Of a stretch of 64,000 bases of DNA, positions 55,407 through 64,000 are shown in pieces. The position numbers and the translations under genes are program-made. The notes below the pieces were generated by a model. It was not told the origin of the DNA. It searched no databases and was given only the letters and a program-made list of their open reading frames with translations. Source of the DNA: Bacillota bacterium (GTDB taxonomy: Bacteria > Bacillota > Bacilli > Alicyclobacillales > SLC66); the NCBI GenBank assembly GCA_021820975.1, contig JAKADA010000004.1, positions 56,868-120,867 of the forward strand, written 5' to 3'. Position 1 is the stretch's first letter. The number at the start of each line of letters is the position of its first letter.

Positions 55407-56720
55407 CTAATTGCGTATGAACTGCGTAAAATTCTGAATTGTAGACAGAGCTCTCGCCACAATTTTTTCATTTTTTTCTCGTTTAGAGTGCGCTTTTTGT
55501 TCAATAGGAGGAAATAAACCAAAGGTGATGTTCATTGGTTGGAAATTCTCCGCATCCGTATGCGTTATATAATAAGCCAGGCTTCCAATGGCAGATTCTT
55601 CAGGAAACACTAGAGGTTCCTTTCCAAGATGACGGCGTGCCGCATTAACACCTGCCGCCAGCCCCGCCGCAGCGGATTCAACATACCCCTCTACACCTGT
55701 CATTTGTCCTGCAAAGAACAATCCTTTACGTTTTCGCGTTTCATAAGTAGGAAACAGAACCTTAGGGGATTGCAAAAAGGTATTGCGGTGCATCACACCG
55801 TAGCGTACAAACTGAGCGTGTTCCAATCCTGGTATCAAACGAAATACGCGCGCCTGTTCGCTCCATTTTAAATGCGTTTGAAAGCCCACAAGATTATATA
55901 ACGTTGCAGCTGCATTATCCTGACGCAGTTGTACAACGGCATAGGCAGATTGATGCGTATGCGGATTGCGTAGACCGACCGGTTTTAATGGGCCAAATAG
56001 CATCGTCTGACGACCGCGTTTTGCCATCACTTCAATTGGCATGCAACCTTCGAAATACACTTCTTTTTCAAAATTTTTCATTTCGGTAGTCTCAGCTTCT
56101 ACCAAAGCCTCATAGAAACGATTAAATTGTTGCTCATCCATCGCACAATTTAAATATGCTGCCTCGCCTTTATCATATCTTGATGCCAAAAAGGCGACCG
56201 ATTCATCGATACTATCTCGTTCAACAACCGGTGCTGCAGCATCATAAAAATACAAACCATCTAGACCGGTAAAACGTGATATAGCACTACTTAATGCATC
56301 TGAGGTTAATGGACCCGTGGCTACTACCGTAACATCGTCAGGTAATTCTGTAACTTCTTCCCGTACAATAGTAATGAAAGGGTGATTTTCCAATGTGCGT
56401 GTAATCGTTTGTGAAAATCGTTCCCGATCAACAGCGAGTGCACCACCCGCAGGAATAGCTGTCTCATCAGCCGCCCTCATAACTAAGGAATCAAGATGGC
56501 GCATTTCTTCCTTTAAAAGTCCTACCGCATTTGTCAATCCAGCCGCGCGTAAACTATTGGAACACACTAATTCGGCAAAATCACTACTGCGATGCGCTGG
56601 TGTCATCTTACTACCGCGCATTTCGTAAAGTGTCACAGGCACACCCATCGACGCAATCTGCCACGCTGCCTCCGAGCCTGCTAAACCCGCTCCGAGTACA
56701 GAAACGCCGTTACATCCCAT
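55407..56720 (-). CDS. trmFO: tRNA uracil-54 methyltransferase TrmFO (Gid)
   Basis: This 437-residue FAD-dependent enzyme methylates U54 of tRNA using methylenetetrahydrofolate. It starts with the dinucleotide-binding [31 protein letters not shown], has [11 protein letters not shown] with the conserved catalytic cysteine region, [13 protein letters not shown], and the C-terminal [31 protein letters not shown] eight bases upstream fixes the ATG at 56720 (the frame is open to 56789). Order topA-trmFO-xerC matches B. subtilis. Confidence 0.97.
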   Translation of the reverse strand: MGCNGVSVLGAGLAGSEAAWQIASMGVPVTLYEMRGSKMTPAHRSSDFAELVCSNSLRAAGLTNAVGLLKEEMRHLDSLVMRAADETAIPAGGALAVDRERFSQTITRTLENHPFITIVREEVTELPDDVTVVATGPLTSDALSSAISRFTGLDGLYFYDAAAPVVERDSIDESVAFLASRYDKGEAAYLNCAMDEQQFNRFYEALVEAETTEMKNFEKEVYFEGCMPIEVMAKRGRQTMLFGPLKPVGLRNPHTHQSAYAVVQLRQDNAAATLYNLVGFQTHLKWSEQARVFRLIPGLEHAQFVRYGVMHRNTFLQSPKVLFPTYETRKRKGLFFAGQMTGVEGYVESAAAGLAAGVNAARRHLGKEPLVFPEESAIGSLAYYITHTDAENFQPMNITFGLFPPIEQKAHSKREKNEKIVARALSTIQNFTQFIRN

Positions 56721-56754
56721 AATTGACCTCCTGCAAGGTGATGGTCGAGGCGAA

Positions 56755-58839
56755 TTACGGCACCTCGACCACTTGTTCTTTATGACCACATTCAGGGTTA
56801 GAACAAACTATTGTATCTGTCTTACCTTTTTGCCTTTTCAAGACGAGCGGTTCTCCACAATCAGGGCAGCTTTTACCCGTTGGTTCGTCCCACAATACAT
56901 AGTTGCACTCGGGATACCCTGAACAACCATAAAAAACTTTGCGCCTTTTGCCATGTCGCTCGACTAAAGGTTTATGACATCGTGGACAAACCACACCAAT
57001 CGGTTTGACGATCGGTTTGGCATTTCGACATTCTGGAAAACCAGGGCATGCAAGAAATTTCCCAAATCGACCATGTTTATATACCATTTGACGCCCGCAC
57101 TTTTCACAGACCTCATCGGATACCTCTTCTTCTAATTGCACATGCTCCATCGACTTTTCTGCGATGGTAAGATACTCTTCAAAGTTTTGATTAAAATCAC
57201 TAAGCATGGCGACATAATCGGTGTCGCCATCTTCTACATTATCAAGTTGTTGCTCAAGATTTGCCGTAAAATCAACATCAACAATCGTCGGAAAAAATTC
57301 TTCTAACATATCAATGACAATTTCTCCGAGTTCTGTCGGCACAAAACGTTTTTCTTGCATCAATACATAGCCACGTTTTTGAATTGTCTCGATCGTCGGT
57401 GCATACGTACTCGGTCTACCGATGCCCAGTTCCTCCATAGCTCGCACAAGTCGAGCCTCGCTGTACCGTGGTGGAGGCTGAGTAAAATGCTGATCCGGTT
57501 GCAGTTTGGGATGCCCTAATAATTGATCCTTCGTCAACGGAGGCAAGAAATGTTCTTCTTCCTTTTTATCATCCGTAGCTTCCGTATACACTTTCATAAA
57601 TCCAGGGAATTTAACACGAGAGCCTGTCGCACGAAATAAGGCATCGCCCGCTTTGATATCTACAGCCATCGTATCAAGGATAGCTGATGCCATCTGACTC
57701 GCCATAAATCGATCATAAATTAACTTATACAACCGATATTGATCCTTCGATAAAATATCCTTCAAAACTTCTGGGTCACGTAAAATTGAAGTAGGACGAA
57801 CCCCTTCGTGTGCATCCTGGGCGCCCTTTTTGGCACTAAATTCGCGTGGCTCATTTGGAATAAAGTCTTCGCCAAAAAGCTGTTTAACGTAGTCTCGCGC
57901 TTCCGAAGAAGCCACTTCAGAAATACGAGTCGAATCGGTACGCATATACGTGATGAGTCCGACTGCACCTTCTTTTGGTAACTCAATACCTTCATACAAT
58001 TGCTGAGCTACAGCCATTGTGCGTTGCGCGCGAAAGTTTAGGCGTCGAGCAGCCTCTTGTTGAAGTGTGCTTGTCGTAAACGGCGGTGCCGGATTGCGTT
58101 TACGCTCACTCACCTTAACATGCGTCACCACAAAATCCTTGCCTTTCACTCTTTTCAGCAACTCGTCAACATCATCGCGTGATGACAATTCATTTTTTTT
58201 ATCGTTATAGCCGTAAAAATTCGCATCAAAATTCTCACCAAACGCCATGCATTTAGCTGTTACTGTCCAGTACTCTTGAGGAGTAAATGCCCGTATCTCA
58301 CGTTCACGATCGACAACAAGACGCACCGCAACCGACTGTACACGGCCAGCAGATAACCCACGTTTCACTTTTTTCCATAATAACGGACTAATTCGATATC
58401 CGACAAGACGATCCAAAATCCGTCTTGCCTGTTGTGCGTGAACCAAATCCATATTGACCGCACGAGGCGCTTTAAACGCATCTTTAACAGCCTGTTTCGT
58501 AATTTCATTAAAAACTACCCGTACAGGTCGGTTTGGATCAATCTCAAGTGTGTTAGCGAGGTGCCACGCTATCGCTTCCCCTTCACGATCAGGGTCAGCC
58601 GCGAGATACACACTCTTCACTTTTTTGCTCGCATCGCGTAGTTCTTTTACAACATCACCTTTGCCACGAATCGTAATATACTTAGGTGCAAAACTATGAT
58701 CAATATCAACACCAAGCTGACTTTTCGGTAAGTCACGAACATGTCCCATGGATGCTTTGACCAAATACTTACTGCCCAAGTACTTTGCGATCGTCTTAGC
58801 TTTCGCAGGCGATTCTACGATGACCAAGTAGTCTGCCAT
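56755..58839 (-). CDS. topA: DNA topoisomerase I (type IA)
   Basis: This 694-residue TopA has the Toprim domain ([18 protein letters not shown] and [15 protein letters not shown]) and the catalytic tyrosine at about residue 298 in [11 protein letters not shown]. Three C-terminal zinc ribbons follow (CEKCG...CPGFPEC, CPRCH...CSGYPEC, CPDCG...CSNPECG). It relaxes negative supercoils and limits R-loops. The ATG has AAGGGGG upstream. All four zinc-finger cysteines appear intact in each ribbon. Confidence 0.98.
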   Translation of the reverse strand: MADYLVIVESPAKAKTIAKYLGSKYLVKASMGHVRDLPKSQLGVDIDHSFAPKYITIRGKGDVVKELRDASKKVKSVYLAADPDREGEAIAWHLANTLEIDPNRPVRVVFNEITKQAVKDAFKAPRAVNMDLVHAQQARRILDRLVGYRISPLLWKKVKRGLSAGRVQSVAVRLVVDREREIRAFTPQEYWTVTAKCMAFGENFDANFYGYNDKKNELSSRDDVDELLKRVKGKDFVVTHVKVSERKRNPAPPFTTSTLQQEAARRLNFRAQRTMAVAQQLYEGIELPKEGAVGLITYMRTDSTRISEVASSEARDYVKQLFGEDFIPNEPREFSAKKGAQDAHEGVRPTSILRDPEVLKDILSKDQYRLYKLIYDRFMASQMASAILDTMAVDIKAGDALFRATGSRVKFPGFMKVYTEATDDKKEEEHFLPPLTKDQLLGHPKLQPDQHFTQPPPRYSEARLVRAMEELGIGRPSTYAPTIETIQKRGYVLMQEKRFVPTELGEIVIDMLEEFFPTIVDVDFTANLEQQLDNVEDGDTDYVAMLSDFNQNFEEYLTIAEKSMEHVQLEEEVSDEVCEKCGRQMVYKHGRFGKFLACPGFPECRNAKPIVKPIGVVCPRCHKPLVERHGKRRKVFYGCSGYPECNYVLWDEPTGKSCPDCGEPLVLKRQKGKTDTIVCSNPECGHKEQVVEVP

Positions 58840-58919
58840 CGTTTTCCCCCTTGCCAGTAAATTTCACCACATCTTACCACTCAGATAAGAGAATATGCAA
58901 ATGAGATGATCGATTCGTA

Positions 58920-60029
58920 TTATATTCCATACAAGCCAGGTCCAATTCTCACGACGAAACCTTTCAGTTCCATCTCTGTCAATACTTTGGTCATCTCAGA
59001 AAGTGTTAGATGCAAAAGTCCTGGCGAACGACTCAAATCACCCATGGATTTATAGCCTGTTTGTAATCCGGCGAGAATCTCCTGCATCTCTTTCGTGACT
59101 TCTATTGAGGATGAAGTAGGCATCACCTCACGATGAAGCGTACAATTTTGAGCCGTAATTTGCAATTGTTGTAATACGCCTTTTGTCGATATAAGAGCCA
59201 AGGCCCCTTGCACTAGCAATTCATGACAACCCTGTACTTGGCGATTATAAATCGACCCCGGAACAACAGCGACATCTCTATTTTGAGACAGGGCATAATC
59301 TGCCGTAATCAACGCACCACTTTTTGTACCCGCTTCAACTACTATAACAGCTTTTGACATCCCACTGATCAAGCGGTTGCGCTGAACAAAATAATGTCTT
59401 TGTGGCCCTTGCCACGGTAAAAACTCACTATAAACTGTACCACCTGTTGCAACGATCTGATTTGCCAAAGGACGATTTTGCGCCGGGTACACTTGCTGTA
59501 GTCCAGAGCCAAGTACCGCAACCGTTTTACCTCCTTGTTGCAATGTAGCGCGATGGGCTTCTTGATCGATGCCCATCGCTAAACCTGACGCTATAATGAT
59601 CCCTTCACTTTGCAGATCCTCTGCAATTTCTCGTGCCGCTCGTCGACCATAAGCCGTACACTGTCTAGTACCTACAATAGCCACTATCGTATCATATTGT
59701 GTCACACCATCGCCAAGAAACGTTAAAAATGGTGGGGGATCATCAATCTCATGAAGTAGCACAGGATATTTCTCATCATCTACCCCTACCACTTGTATGC
59801 TTTCACGATGAAGACGTTCTACGGCACATTCGCCAATTTTATTTATGAACGATTCTCGAATATGCATGGAAGTTTCTATAGAAAGCCCACGCTCACACCA
59901 GTCAGTCATTTGATAGAGAAAAAGATCATGCCAATTGTCTGTTGATAACATGATACGACGTGCAGTTTTAAGGCCAATTCCCTGCGTTGATAATAATGTG
60001 ATCCATAACATGAGTTCCACATCTTGCAA
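58920..60029 (-). CDS. dprA: DNA processing protein DprA
   Basis: This 369-residue DprA has a SAM-like N-terminal region, the Rossmann core with VGTRQCTAYGRRAAREIAEDLQSEGIIIASGLAMGIDQEAH, VAVLGSGLQQVYPAQN, YFVQRNRLISGMSKAVIVVEAG and GALITADYALSQNRDVAVVPGSI, and a small C-terminal winged helix. It loads RecA onto incoming single-stranded DNA during transformation. The TTG start at 60029 is the best available (GAGAGG 10-11 bases upstream); a GTG three codons on is possible. The presence of comM nearby fits possible competence. Confidence 0.96.
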   Translation of the reverse strand: MQDVELMLWITLLSTQGIGLKTARRIMLSTDNWHDLFLYQMTDWCERGLSIETSMHIRESFINKIGECAVERLHRESIQVVGVDDEKYPVLLHEIDDPPPFLTFLGDGVTQYDTIVAIVGTRQCTAYGRRAAREIAEDLQSEGIIIASGLAMGIDQEAHRATLQQGGKTVAVLGSGLQQVYPAQNRPLANQIVATGGTVYSEFLPWQGPQRHYFVQRNRLISGMSKAVIVVEAGTKSGALITADYALSQNRDVAVVPGSIYNRQVQGCHELLVQGALALISTKGVLQQLQITAQNCTLHREVMPTSSSIEVTKEMQEILAGLQTGYKSMGDLSRSPGLLHLTLSEMTKVLTEMELKGFVVRIGPGLYGI

Positions 60030-60117
60030 TCTCTAATCATCCTCTCTTATCACCATGCATTGTGACACGAACAAGGAAGATGAACCATAACGTTGAGTGA
60101 TTATTTTTTACCTAATG

Positions 60118-60150
60118 AAAAAAGGTTCCAGCTTCTGCTGGAACCTTTTT
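60118..60150 (-). terminator. Terminator after sucD
   Basis: On the minus strand GGTTCCAGC (60145-60137) pairs perfectly with GCTGGAACC (60132-60124) around a 4-base loop, followed by TTTTTT (60123-60118). The opposite strand also has TTTTT after the stem, so it may work in both directions. It lies 10-15 bases past sucD. Confidence 0.95.
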
Positions 60151-60160
60151 GGATATGACT

Positions 60161-61060
60161 CTAAGAACGACATTTTTCAAGCAAACCGCGTTCTTCAAGC
60201 ATTGCTACAAGAGTCGAGCCCATTTCAGACGGCGTAGGCGCCACTTTGATGCCTGCAGCTTCCATTGCCGCAACCTTTTCTACAGCTGTGCCCTTACCAC
60301 CCGAGATAATGGCACCAGCGTGCCCCATACGCTTACCAGGAGGTGCACTACGACCCGCGATAAATCCTGCCACAGGTTTTTTCATGTATTCCTTTACGTA
60401 AGCAGCAGCATCTTCTTCAGCTGTTCCACCAATTTCACCGATCATTATCACGGCTTCGGTTTCTGGATCTTCGTTAAACATGCGCAATACATCGACGAAG
60501 TTTGTGCCATTCACTGGGTCACCGCCAATACCAACAGCCGTAGTTTGACCAATACCCTTTGTCGTCAATTGATAGACAGCTTCATAGGTTAGCGTTCCAC
60601 TACGGCTAACAACGCCGACATGACCGGGTTTATGAATATAGCCAGGCATAATGCCGATTTTACACTGATTTGGTGTGATAACGCCTGGACAGTTAGGTCC
60701 GATAAGGCGAGTCTTTCTACCTTCCAAATATCGTTTCACTTGAACCATATCCAGCACAGGAATACCTTCCGTGATACAAATGACCAATTCCACGCCTGCA
60801 TCTGCAGCTTCCATAATGGCTTCCGCAGCCCCTGCAGGTGGCACGTAAATCACAGAAGCATTGGCAGCTGTCTCGCGAACCGCATCTTCAACAGTGTTAA
60901 AGACTGGAACTCCTTCAATTGTAGTTCCACCTTTACCCGGTGTCACACCAGCAACCATGTTTGTGCCATATTCAATGGCCTGTTGCGTATGGAATAACCC
61001 CGTTTTACCGCTGATACCTTGCGTGATCACACGAGTGTTCTTATCGACTAAAATACTCAT
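60161..61060 (-). CDS. sucD: Succinate-CoA ligase alpha subunit
   Basis: This 299-residue protein has the CoA-binding domain ([31 protein letters not shown]), [40 protein letters not shown], and the phosphorylated histidine near residue 247 in [14 protein letters not shown]. With SucC it interconverts succinyl-CoA and succinate with ATP or GTP formation in the TCA cycle. GTAGGGGG precedes the ATG, 12 bases after sucC. Confidence 0.98.
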   Translation of the reverse strand: MSILVDKNTRVITQGISGKTGLFHTQQAIEYGTNMVAGVTPGKGGTTIEGVPVFNTVEDAVRETAANASVIYVPPAGAAEAIMEAADAGVELVICITEGIPVLDMVQVKRYLEGRKTRLIGPNCPGVITPNQCKIGIMPGYIHKPGHVGVVSRSGTLTYEAVYQLTTKGIGQTTAVGIGGDPVNGTNFVDVLRMFNEDPETEAVIMIGEIGGTAEEDAAAYVKEYMKKPVAGFIAGRSAPPGKRMGHAGAIISGGKGTAVEKVAAMEAAGIKVAPTPSEMGSTLVAMLEERGLLEKCRS

Positions 61061-61072
61061 TGACCTAACCCC

Positions 61073-62230
61073 CTACTTCACGAGCTCGACGATTTTTTGC
61101 GCCGCCTCAGCCAATGAGTCAGCCGGAACAATCGACAAGCCGGATTCTTTCAGGATTTGTTTACCAAGGTCCACATTTGTACCTTCAAGGCGCACGACAA
61201 GCGGACGTGTCAGACCAACTTGGCGAGCAGCAGCAACGACGCCGTTGGCAATAACGTCACACTTCATGATGCCACCAAAAATATTGACCAAAATACCTTT
61301 TACACCATTATCGGACAAAATAATCTTAAAGGCTTCTGTAACCTTTTCTTCCGTGGCACCACCGCCAACGTCAAGAAAATTAGCAGGTTCTCCACCATAA
61401 TACTTAATGGTATCCATCGTCGCCATGGCAAGTCCAGCACCATTAACCATGCAACCAATGTTGCCATGTAACGCGATATAACTCAGGTCGTATTTAGAAG
61501 CTTCTATTTCACGTGCATCTTCTTCAGCGAGATCGCGCATCTCGAGAATATCTTTATGACGGTACAGTGCATTAGAATCAAAATTCAGTTTCGCATCAAG
61601 AGCAAAAACTTCTCCGCCTTTTGTCACAACGAGCGGATTGATCTCAGCCACAGAACAGTCATTATCAACAAACGCTTTATACAAAGCCATCATAAACTGA
61701 GTAGCTTGTTTGATAAGATCAGACGGGATATGTATGGCATAGGCCAACTTCCGAGCCTGAAAAGCTTTGAGGCCAACAGCGGGATCAACGGTTTCTCGGA
61801 AGATTTTTTCCGGTGATTTTGCTGCGACTTCTTCAATTTCCATACCGCCTTCTTCAGACGCCATCATGGTCACGCAACCCGTAGCGCGGTCGATCACAAC
61901 ACCGACGTAGTATTCTTTTTGAATATCGGTCAGTGACTCTACTAATAAACGCTGTACAACCTTACCTTCTGGCCCGGTTTGATGAGTTACCAATGTTTTA
62001 CCAAGAAGCTCTGTCGCATATTGACGAACTTCATCTAATGACTTGGCTAATTTCACACCTCCGGCTTTTCCTCTGCCACCAGCATGAATTTGTGCCTTCA
62101 CAACAGCCCGTCCACCAAATTGTTCAGCCACTTTTACGGCCTCATCGACACTAAAAGCGACTGCGCCAACAGGAACGGCGACGCCGTATTTACGAAAAAC
62201 GGCTTTTGCCTGATATTCATGAATGTTCAC
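61073..62230 (-). CDS. sucC: Succinate-CoA ligase beta subunit
   Basis: This 385-residue ATP-grasp protein starts [21 protein letters not shown], has [83 protein letters not shown] and [13 protein letters not shown]. It supplies the nucleotide-binding site; partner of SucD. The GTG at 62230 has GGGAGGAAA upstream. No clear sigma-A promoter for it was found in the intergenic region to the right. Confidence 0.98.
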   Translation of the reverse strand: MNIHEYQAKAVFRKYGVAVPVGAVAFSVDEAVKVAEQFGGRAVVKAQIHAGGRGKAGGVKLAKSLDEVRQYATELLGKTLVTHQTGPEGKVVQRLLVESLTDIQKEYYVGVVIDRATGCVTMMASEEGGMEIEEVAAKSPEKIFRETVDPAVGLKAFQARKLAYAIHIPSDLIKQATQFMMALYKAFVDNDCSVAEINPLVVTKGGEVFALDAKLNFDSNALYRHKDILEMRDLAEEDAREIEASKYDLSYIALHGNIGCMVNGAGLAMATMDTIKYYGGEPANFLDVGGGATEEKVTEAFKIILSDNGVKGILVNIFGGIMKCDVIANGVVAAARQVGLTRPLVVRLEGTNVDLGKQILKESGLSIVPADSLAEAAQKIVELVK

Positions 62231-62658
62231 GAATGTTTCCTCCCTACCGACTCACTCGAGCCGATCCGATTGGATCTGCCACGCCTTTAAACACAACTTA
62301 TACGATAACGGAACACAGCATGAAATACAATATGATTTTCCAGATCCATACATGAAAATCGTGACGGAGTGGTTATATATGGAGCAATCAATTTATAGAA
62401 ATCGCTTACAATTTGGCATAAACAATAGCACCCAACCCGGAATAAGGCCACTTATAGGCCATAACAATATTTTCTTACAAAGTCTTCTAGTTTATAGACA
62501 AGTTTGTGAAAAATATCGCCGTAAAAAGGGATTCTTTGTCCTCTCAGCATAATTCACAAAAAGGATAGGAAATGTCTAACTTTTTCGTTTTTTGCGTGTT
62601 TATTGATTGCCTTCTATGACGAGGCTGTTATAATACAAGAAAAGAAGGAGGGAACGAT
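62231..62658. other. Intergenic region between divergent sucC and the zinc-finger gene
   Basis: This 428-base AT-rich gap is the only long one in the window. At its right end is a good plus-strand promoter (62607-62634). Its left part should hold the sucCD promoter, but the best minus-strand sites I find (such as TATAAG at 62302-62297) lack a matching -35. Near 62447-62462 the direct repeat AGGCCA-N5-AGGCCA surrounds a TATA-like stretch; significance is unknown. A possible 57-codon ORF (62379-62552, plus) has GGAG nine bases before its ATG but no recognisable content, so it is not called as a gene. Confidence 0.6.
62607..62634 (+). promoter_or_regulatory. Sigma-A promoter for the zinc-finger gene
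   Basis: TTGCCT (62607-62612), a 16-base spacer and TATAAT (62629-62634) with extended-10 TGT. The gene starts 25 bases later behind AAGGAGGG, giving a short leader. Confidence 0.75.
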
Positions 62659-63084
62659 ATGGACTTCTGTTGCGGAGCTACCATGACAGCTCGTATTCGG
62701 CCACTTCATTCCGAGAGGGGCATGCTCTTGACGGATGTTCCCTTCCTGGTCTGCCGCACTTGCGGCCAGGCAGTTATATCACCGGCGCTTGAGACGCAAG
62801 TGACCATGTATGTGCATCACTGTGAAACCGATGGCGTAAAACAAGCGAGTCTTTTGGACATAGTGGATGAATTACAAATCCAAGATGTTCTTCTGGATTA
62901 TCCTTCTTTTGATTCGCGAGATATCCCTACCGTCTCAGAGGAGCAAATGGATCACATGTTAGATGTGTGGAACTTTGCCACACTCTTAGGAGACACAGAA
63001 TGGGTTCGCGAGGTAAAGGATACGTTACTTTTTCTTCATCAGGTTTTGATGAAAGAACAAAGTCTTTTACAAGAATCGTCGTAA
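62659..63084 (+). CDS. YgiT/MqsA-type zinc-finger protein, function unknown
   Basis: This 141-residue protein has an N-terminal zinc-binding segment: Cys4-Cys5 (MDFCCGA) and a CxxC at 32-35 (VCRTCGQ), with an R/H-rich strand between, resembling the YgiT-type (MqsA N-terminal) zinc finger. The rest is mostly acidic and helical, without an obvious DNA-binding helix-turn-helix. No toxin gene lies beside it, so it does not look like a toxin-antitoxin pair. It has its own promoter, a strong Shine-Dalgarno (AAGGAGGG) and its own terminator, so it is a free-standing expressed gene. I do not recognise its role. Confidence 0.75.
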   Translation: MDFCCGATMTARIRPLHSERGMLLTDVPFLVCRTCGQAVISPALETQVTMYVHHCETDGVKQASLLDIVDELQIQDVLLDYPSFDSRDIPTVSEEQMDHMLDVWNFATLLGDTEWVREVKDTLLFLHQVLMKEQSLLQESS

Positions 63085-63113
63085 CTTGAAGCTTACTCAA
63101 ATAATGTTGTACT

Positions 63114-63142
63114 GGTCCCGACTTATTGTCGGGACCTTTTTC
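63114..63142 (+). terminator. Terminator after the zinc-finger gene
   Basis: GGTCCCGAC (63114-63122) pairs perfectly with GTCGGGACC (63128-63136) around a 5-base loop, followed by TTTTTC. It isolates the zinc-finger gene from comM. Confidence 0.93.
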
Positions 63143-63146
63143 TATG

Positions 63147-63158
63147 GTGAAATTTCAC
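63147..63158. promoter_or_regulatory. Perfect 12-base palindrome upstream of comM
   Basis: GTGAAATTTCAC is a perfect inverted repeat, directly after the zinc-finger gene terminator and about 90 bases before comM. A weak promoter-like pair (TGATGT, 17 bases, TATAGC, ending near 63203) lies between it and comM. It could be an operator for comM; chance is not excluded. Confidence 0.35.
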
Positions 63159-63248
63159 TTCAAAACATTATGGTGTGATGTTTCATTGCTATGTAAAGTA
63201 TAGCTAGCAGCTAGACCGCTTACATTGAAAGTGAGGGATAGCAACATT

Positions 63249-64000
63249 GTGTATACCTCGGTAACAGGGATGGCTTTGCATGGATTAGATGGATTATCGA
63301 TCAGTGTGGAGGCAGATGTACAAACAGGGCTTCCTTGTGTCGATATTGTGGGACTCCCTGCATCATCCATACGAGAAGCCAAAGAACGAGTTCGTTCAGC
63401 CATCGTGAATAGTGGTTTTGAATGGCCGCGTCGGCATATGATTATCAGTTTGCGGCCAGCAGACTTGCGCAAGGATGGTACAGGGTTAGATCTCCCGATT
63501 GCTATTGCCATTTTGGTGGCTTCTGAACAGTTAATACCTGTTTCTTCAGACACTGTGATTTTGGGTGAATTATCTCTTGATGGACAAGTTCGTTCTTTTA
63601 CAGGGGCATGGGGCGTTGCGCGATCAGCCGTTCATGTAGGTGCGCAAAAAGTAATTGTACCAGATACCGTTGATGTGACAACGATGACAAAAGTAGAACA
63701 ACAACATATGTATACGGTGAATTCTCTCATCGAAGCTATTTCGGTCATAAAGGGACAAGTCGACACAAGACATCGTTATAAAAGGCCCCCAGAGATTGTT
63801 CATGATGAATTGGTCCATACTAGTTTAGACGATATTGCCGGACTACATTTTGCGAAAAGAGCTCTTGCATTAGCTGCTCTAGGTTATCACCATATTTTAT
63901 TTATTGGTCCGCCAGGTGCTGGAAAAAGTATGTTGGCAAAACGCTTTCCATCCTTGCTTCCACCTCTAAATCTTGAACAGGCCATGACCGTACAGCAAAT
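63249..64000 (+). CDS. comM: ComM/YifB-family Mg-chelatase-like AAA ATPase (partial)
   Basis: The first 250 residues of a ComM/YifB protein; it continues past the right edge. It opens with the Lon-substrate-like domain (YTSVTGMALHGLDGLSISVEADVQTGLPCVDIVGLPASSIREAKERVRSAI and LRPADLRKDGTGLDLPIAIAIL), then a linker and the AAA domain with Walker A GPPGAGKSMLAKR. In transforming Gram-negatives ComM is a helicase that extends branch migration; the Firmicute homologue is less studied. The GTG start at 63249 has GTGAGGG 11 bases upstream, rather far, so the start is provisional. Confidence 0.93.
   Translation, partial: MYTSVTGMALHGLDGLSISVEADVQTGLPCVDIVGLPASSIREAKERVRSAIVNSGFEWPRRHMIISLRPADLRKDGTGLDLPIAIAILVASEQLIPVSSDTVILGELSLDGQVRSFTGAWGVARSAVHVGAQKVIVPDTVDVTTMTKVEQQHMYTVNSLIEAISVIKGQVDTRHRYKRPPEIVHDELVHTSLDDIAGLHFAKRALALAALGYHHILFIGPPGAGKSMLAKRFPSLLPPLNLEQAMTVQQ

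Noticed and set aside
62447..62462. AGGCCA direct repeats in the sucC intergenic region as an operator
   Set aside because: The repeats are only six bases and do not form a dyad or match a cre or other site I know; recorded in the intergenic entry only.
62659..63084. A toxin-antitoxin system at the zinc-finger gene
   Set aside because: No adjacent short partner gene, and the gene has its own promoter and terminator; a YgiT-like finger alone is not enough.
1..64000. CRISPR arrays, rRNA, tRNA, insertion sequences or prophage
   Set aside because: No spaced repeats, clover-leaf sequences, transposase frames or phage genes were seen; the window is dense conserved core genes.

Overview
The window reads as one continuous block of Bacillales-type chromosomal core genome. 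Almost everything is on the minus strand (roughly 85 to 62230). Only the last two genes, a small zinc-finger protein and comM, are on the plus strand. The gene order follows the Bacillus subtilis fla/che, rpsB-to-polC, nusA-infB and rpsO-pnp-spoVF neighbourhoods closely. The dipicolinate synthase genes indicate an endospore former, and the long flagellar operon a motile one. Moderate GC, many GTG/TTG starts and a CodVWXY-type xerC-hslV-hslU-codY block fit a Firmicute outside Bacillus itself. Alicyclobacillaceae or a relative is my guess, but I cannot prove it from the sequence alone. I see no rRNA, tRNA, CRISPR, insertion sequence or prophage.

Layout in the direction of minus-strand transcription, from high to low coordinates: sucC-sucD (62230-60161, ending in a strong terminator); dprA-topA-trmFO-xerC-hslV-hslU-codY (60029-51661, ending in a strong terminator); a large flagellar/chemotaxis operon from flgB to a swrB-like gene (51488-26562); rpsB-tsf-pyrH-frr-uppS-cdsA-dxr-rseP-polC (26418-15262), opened by a good promoter and a structured leader; rimP-nusA-ylxR-ylxQ-infB-rbfA-nrnA-truB-ribF (15102-6737), opened by a promoter followed by tandem hairpins, the second terminator-like; rpsO and pnp, each followed by a terminator; then ylxY-mlpA-dut-dpsA-dpsB, running off the left edge.

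The genes form coherent functional groups: sporulation (dpsAB); RNA turnover, ribosome maturation and translation initiation (pnp, rpsO, rimP, nusA, rnpM/ylxR, infB, rbfA, truB, nrnA, rpsB, tsf, frr); envelope lipid precursors (uppS, cdsA, dxr, rseP); replication (polC); the flagellar basal body, export gate, C-ring, hook and adaptation proteins; global regulation and proteolysis (codY, hslUV); chromosome biology (topA, xerC, dprA, comM); and the TCA cycle (sucCD).

I found no wholly unknown multi-gene system, and most of the window is ordinary. The observations most worth following up are: the tandem-hairpin leader of the rimP-nusA-infB operon, which looks like NusA-type autoregulatory attenuation; a compact structured leader before rpsB; the replacement of sigD by a FapA/DUF342 gene, and the absence of cheA/cheB, from an otherwise complete fla/che operon; an HslV whose short propeptide lacks the serine proposed as nucleophile in B. 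subtilis CodW; a short EF-Ts; and matching R/G/S/N-rich disordered segments on PNPase and IF2.
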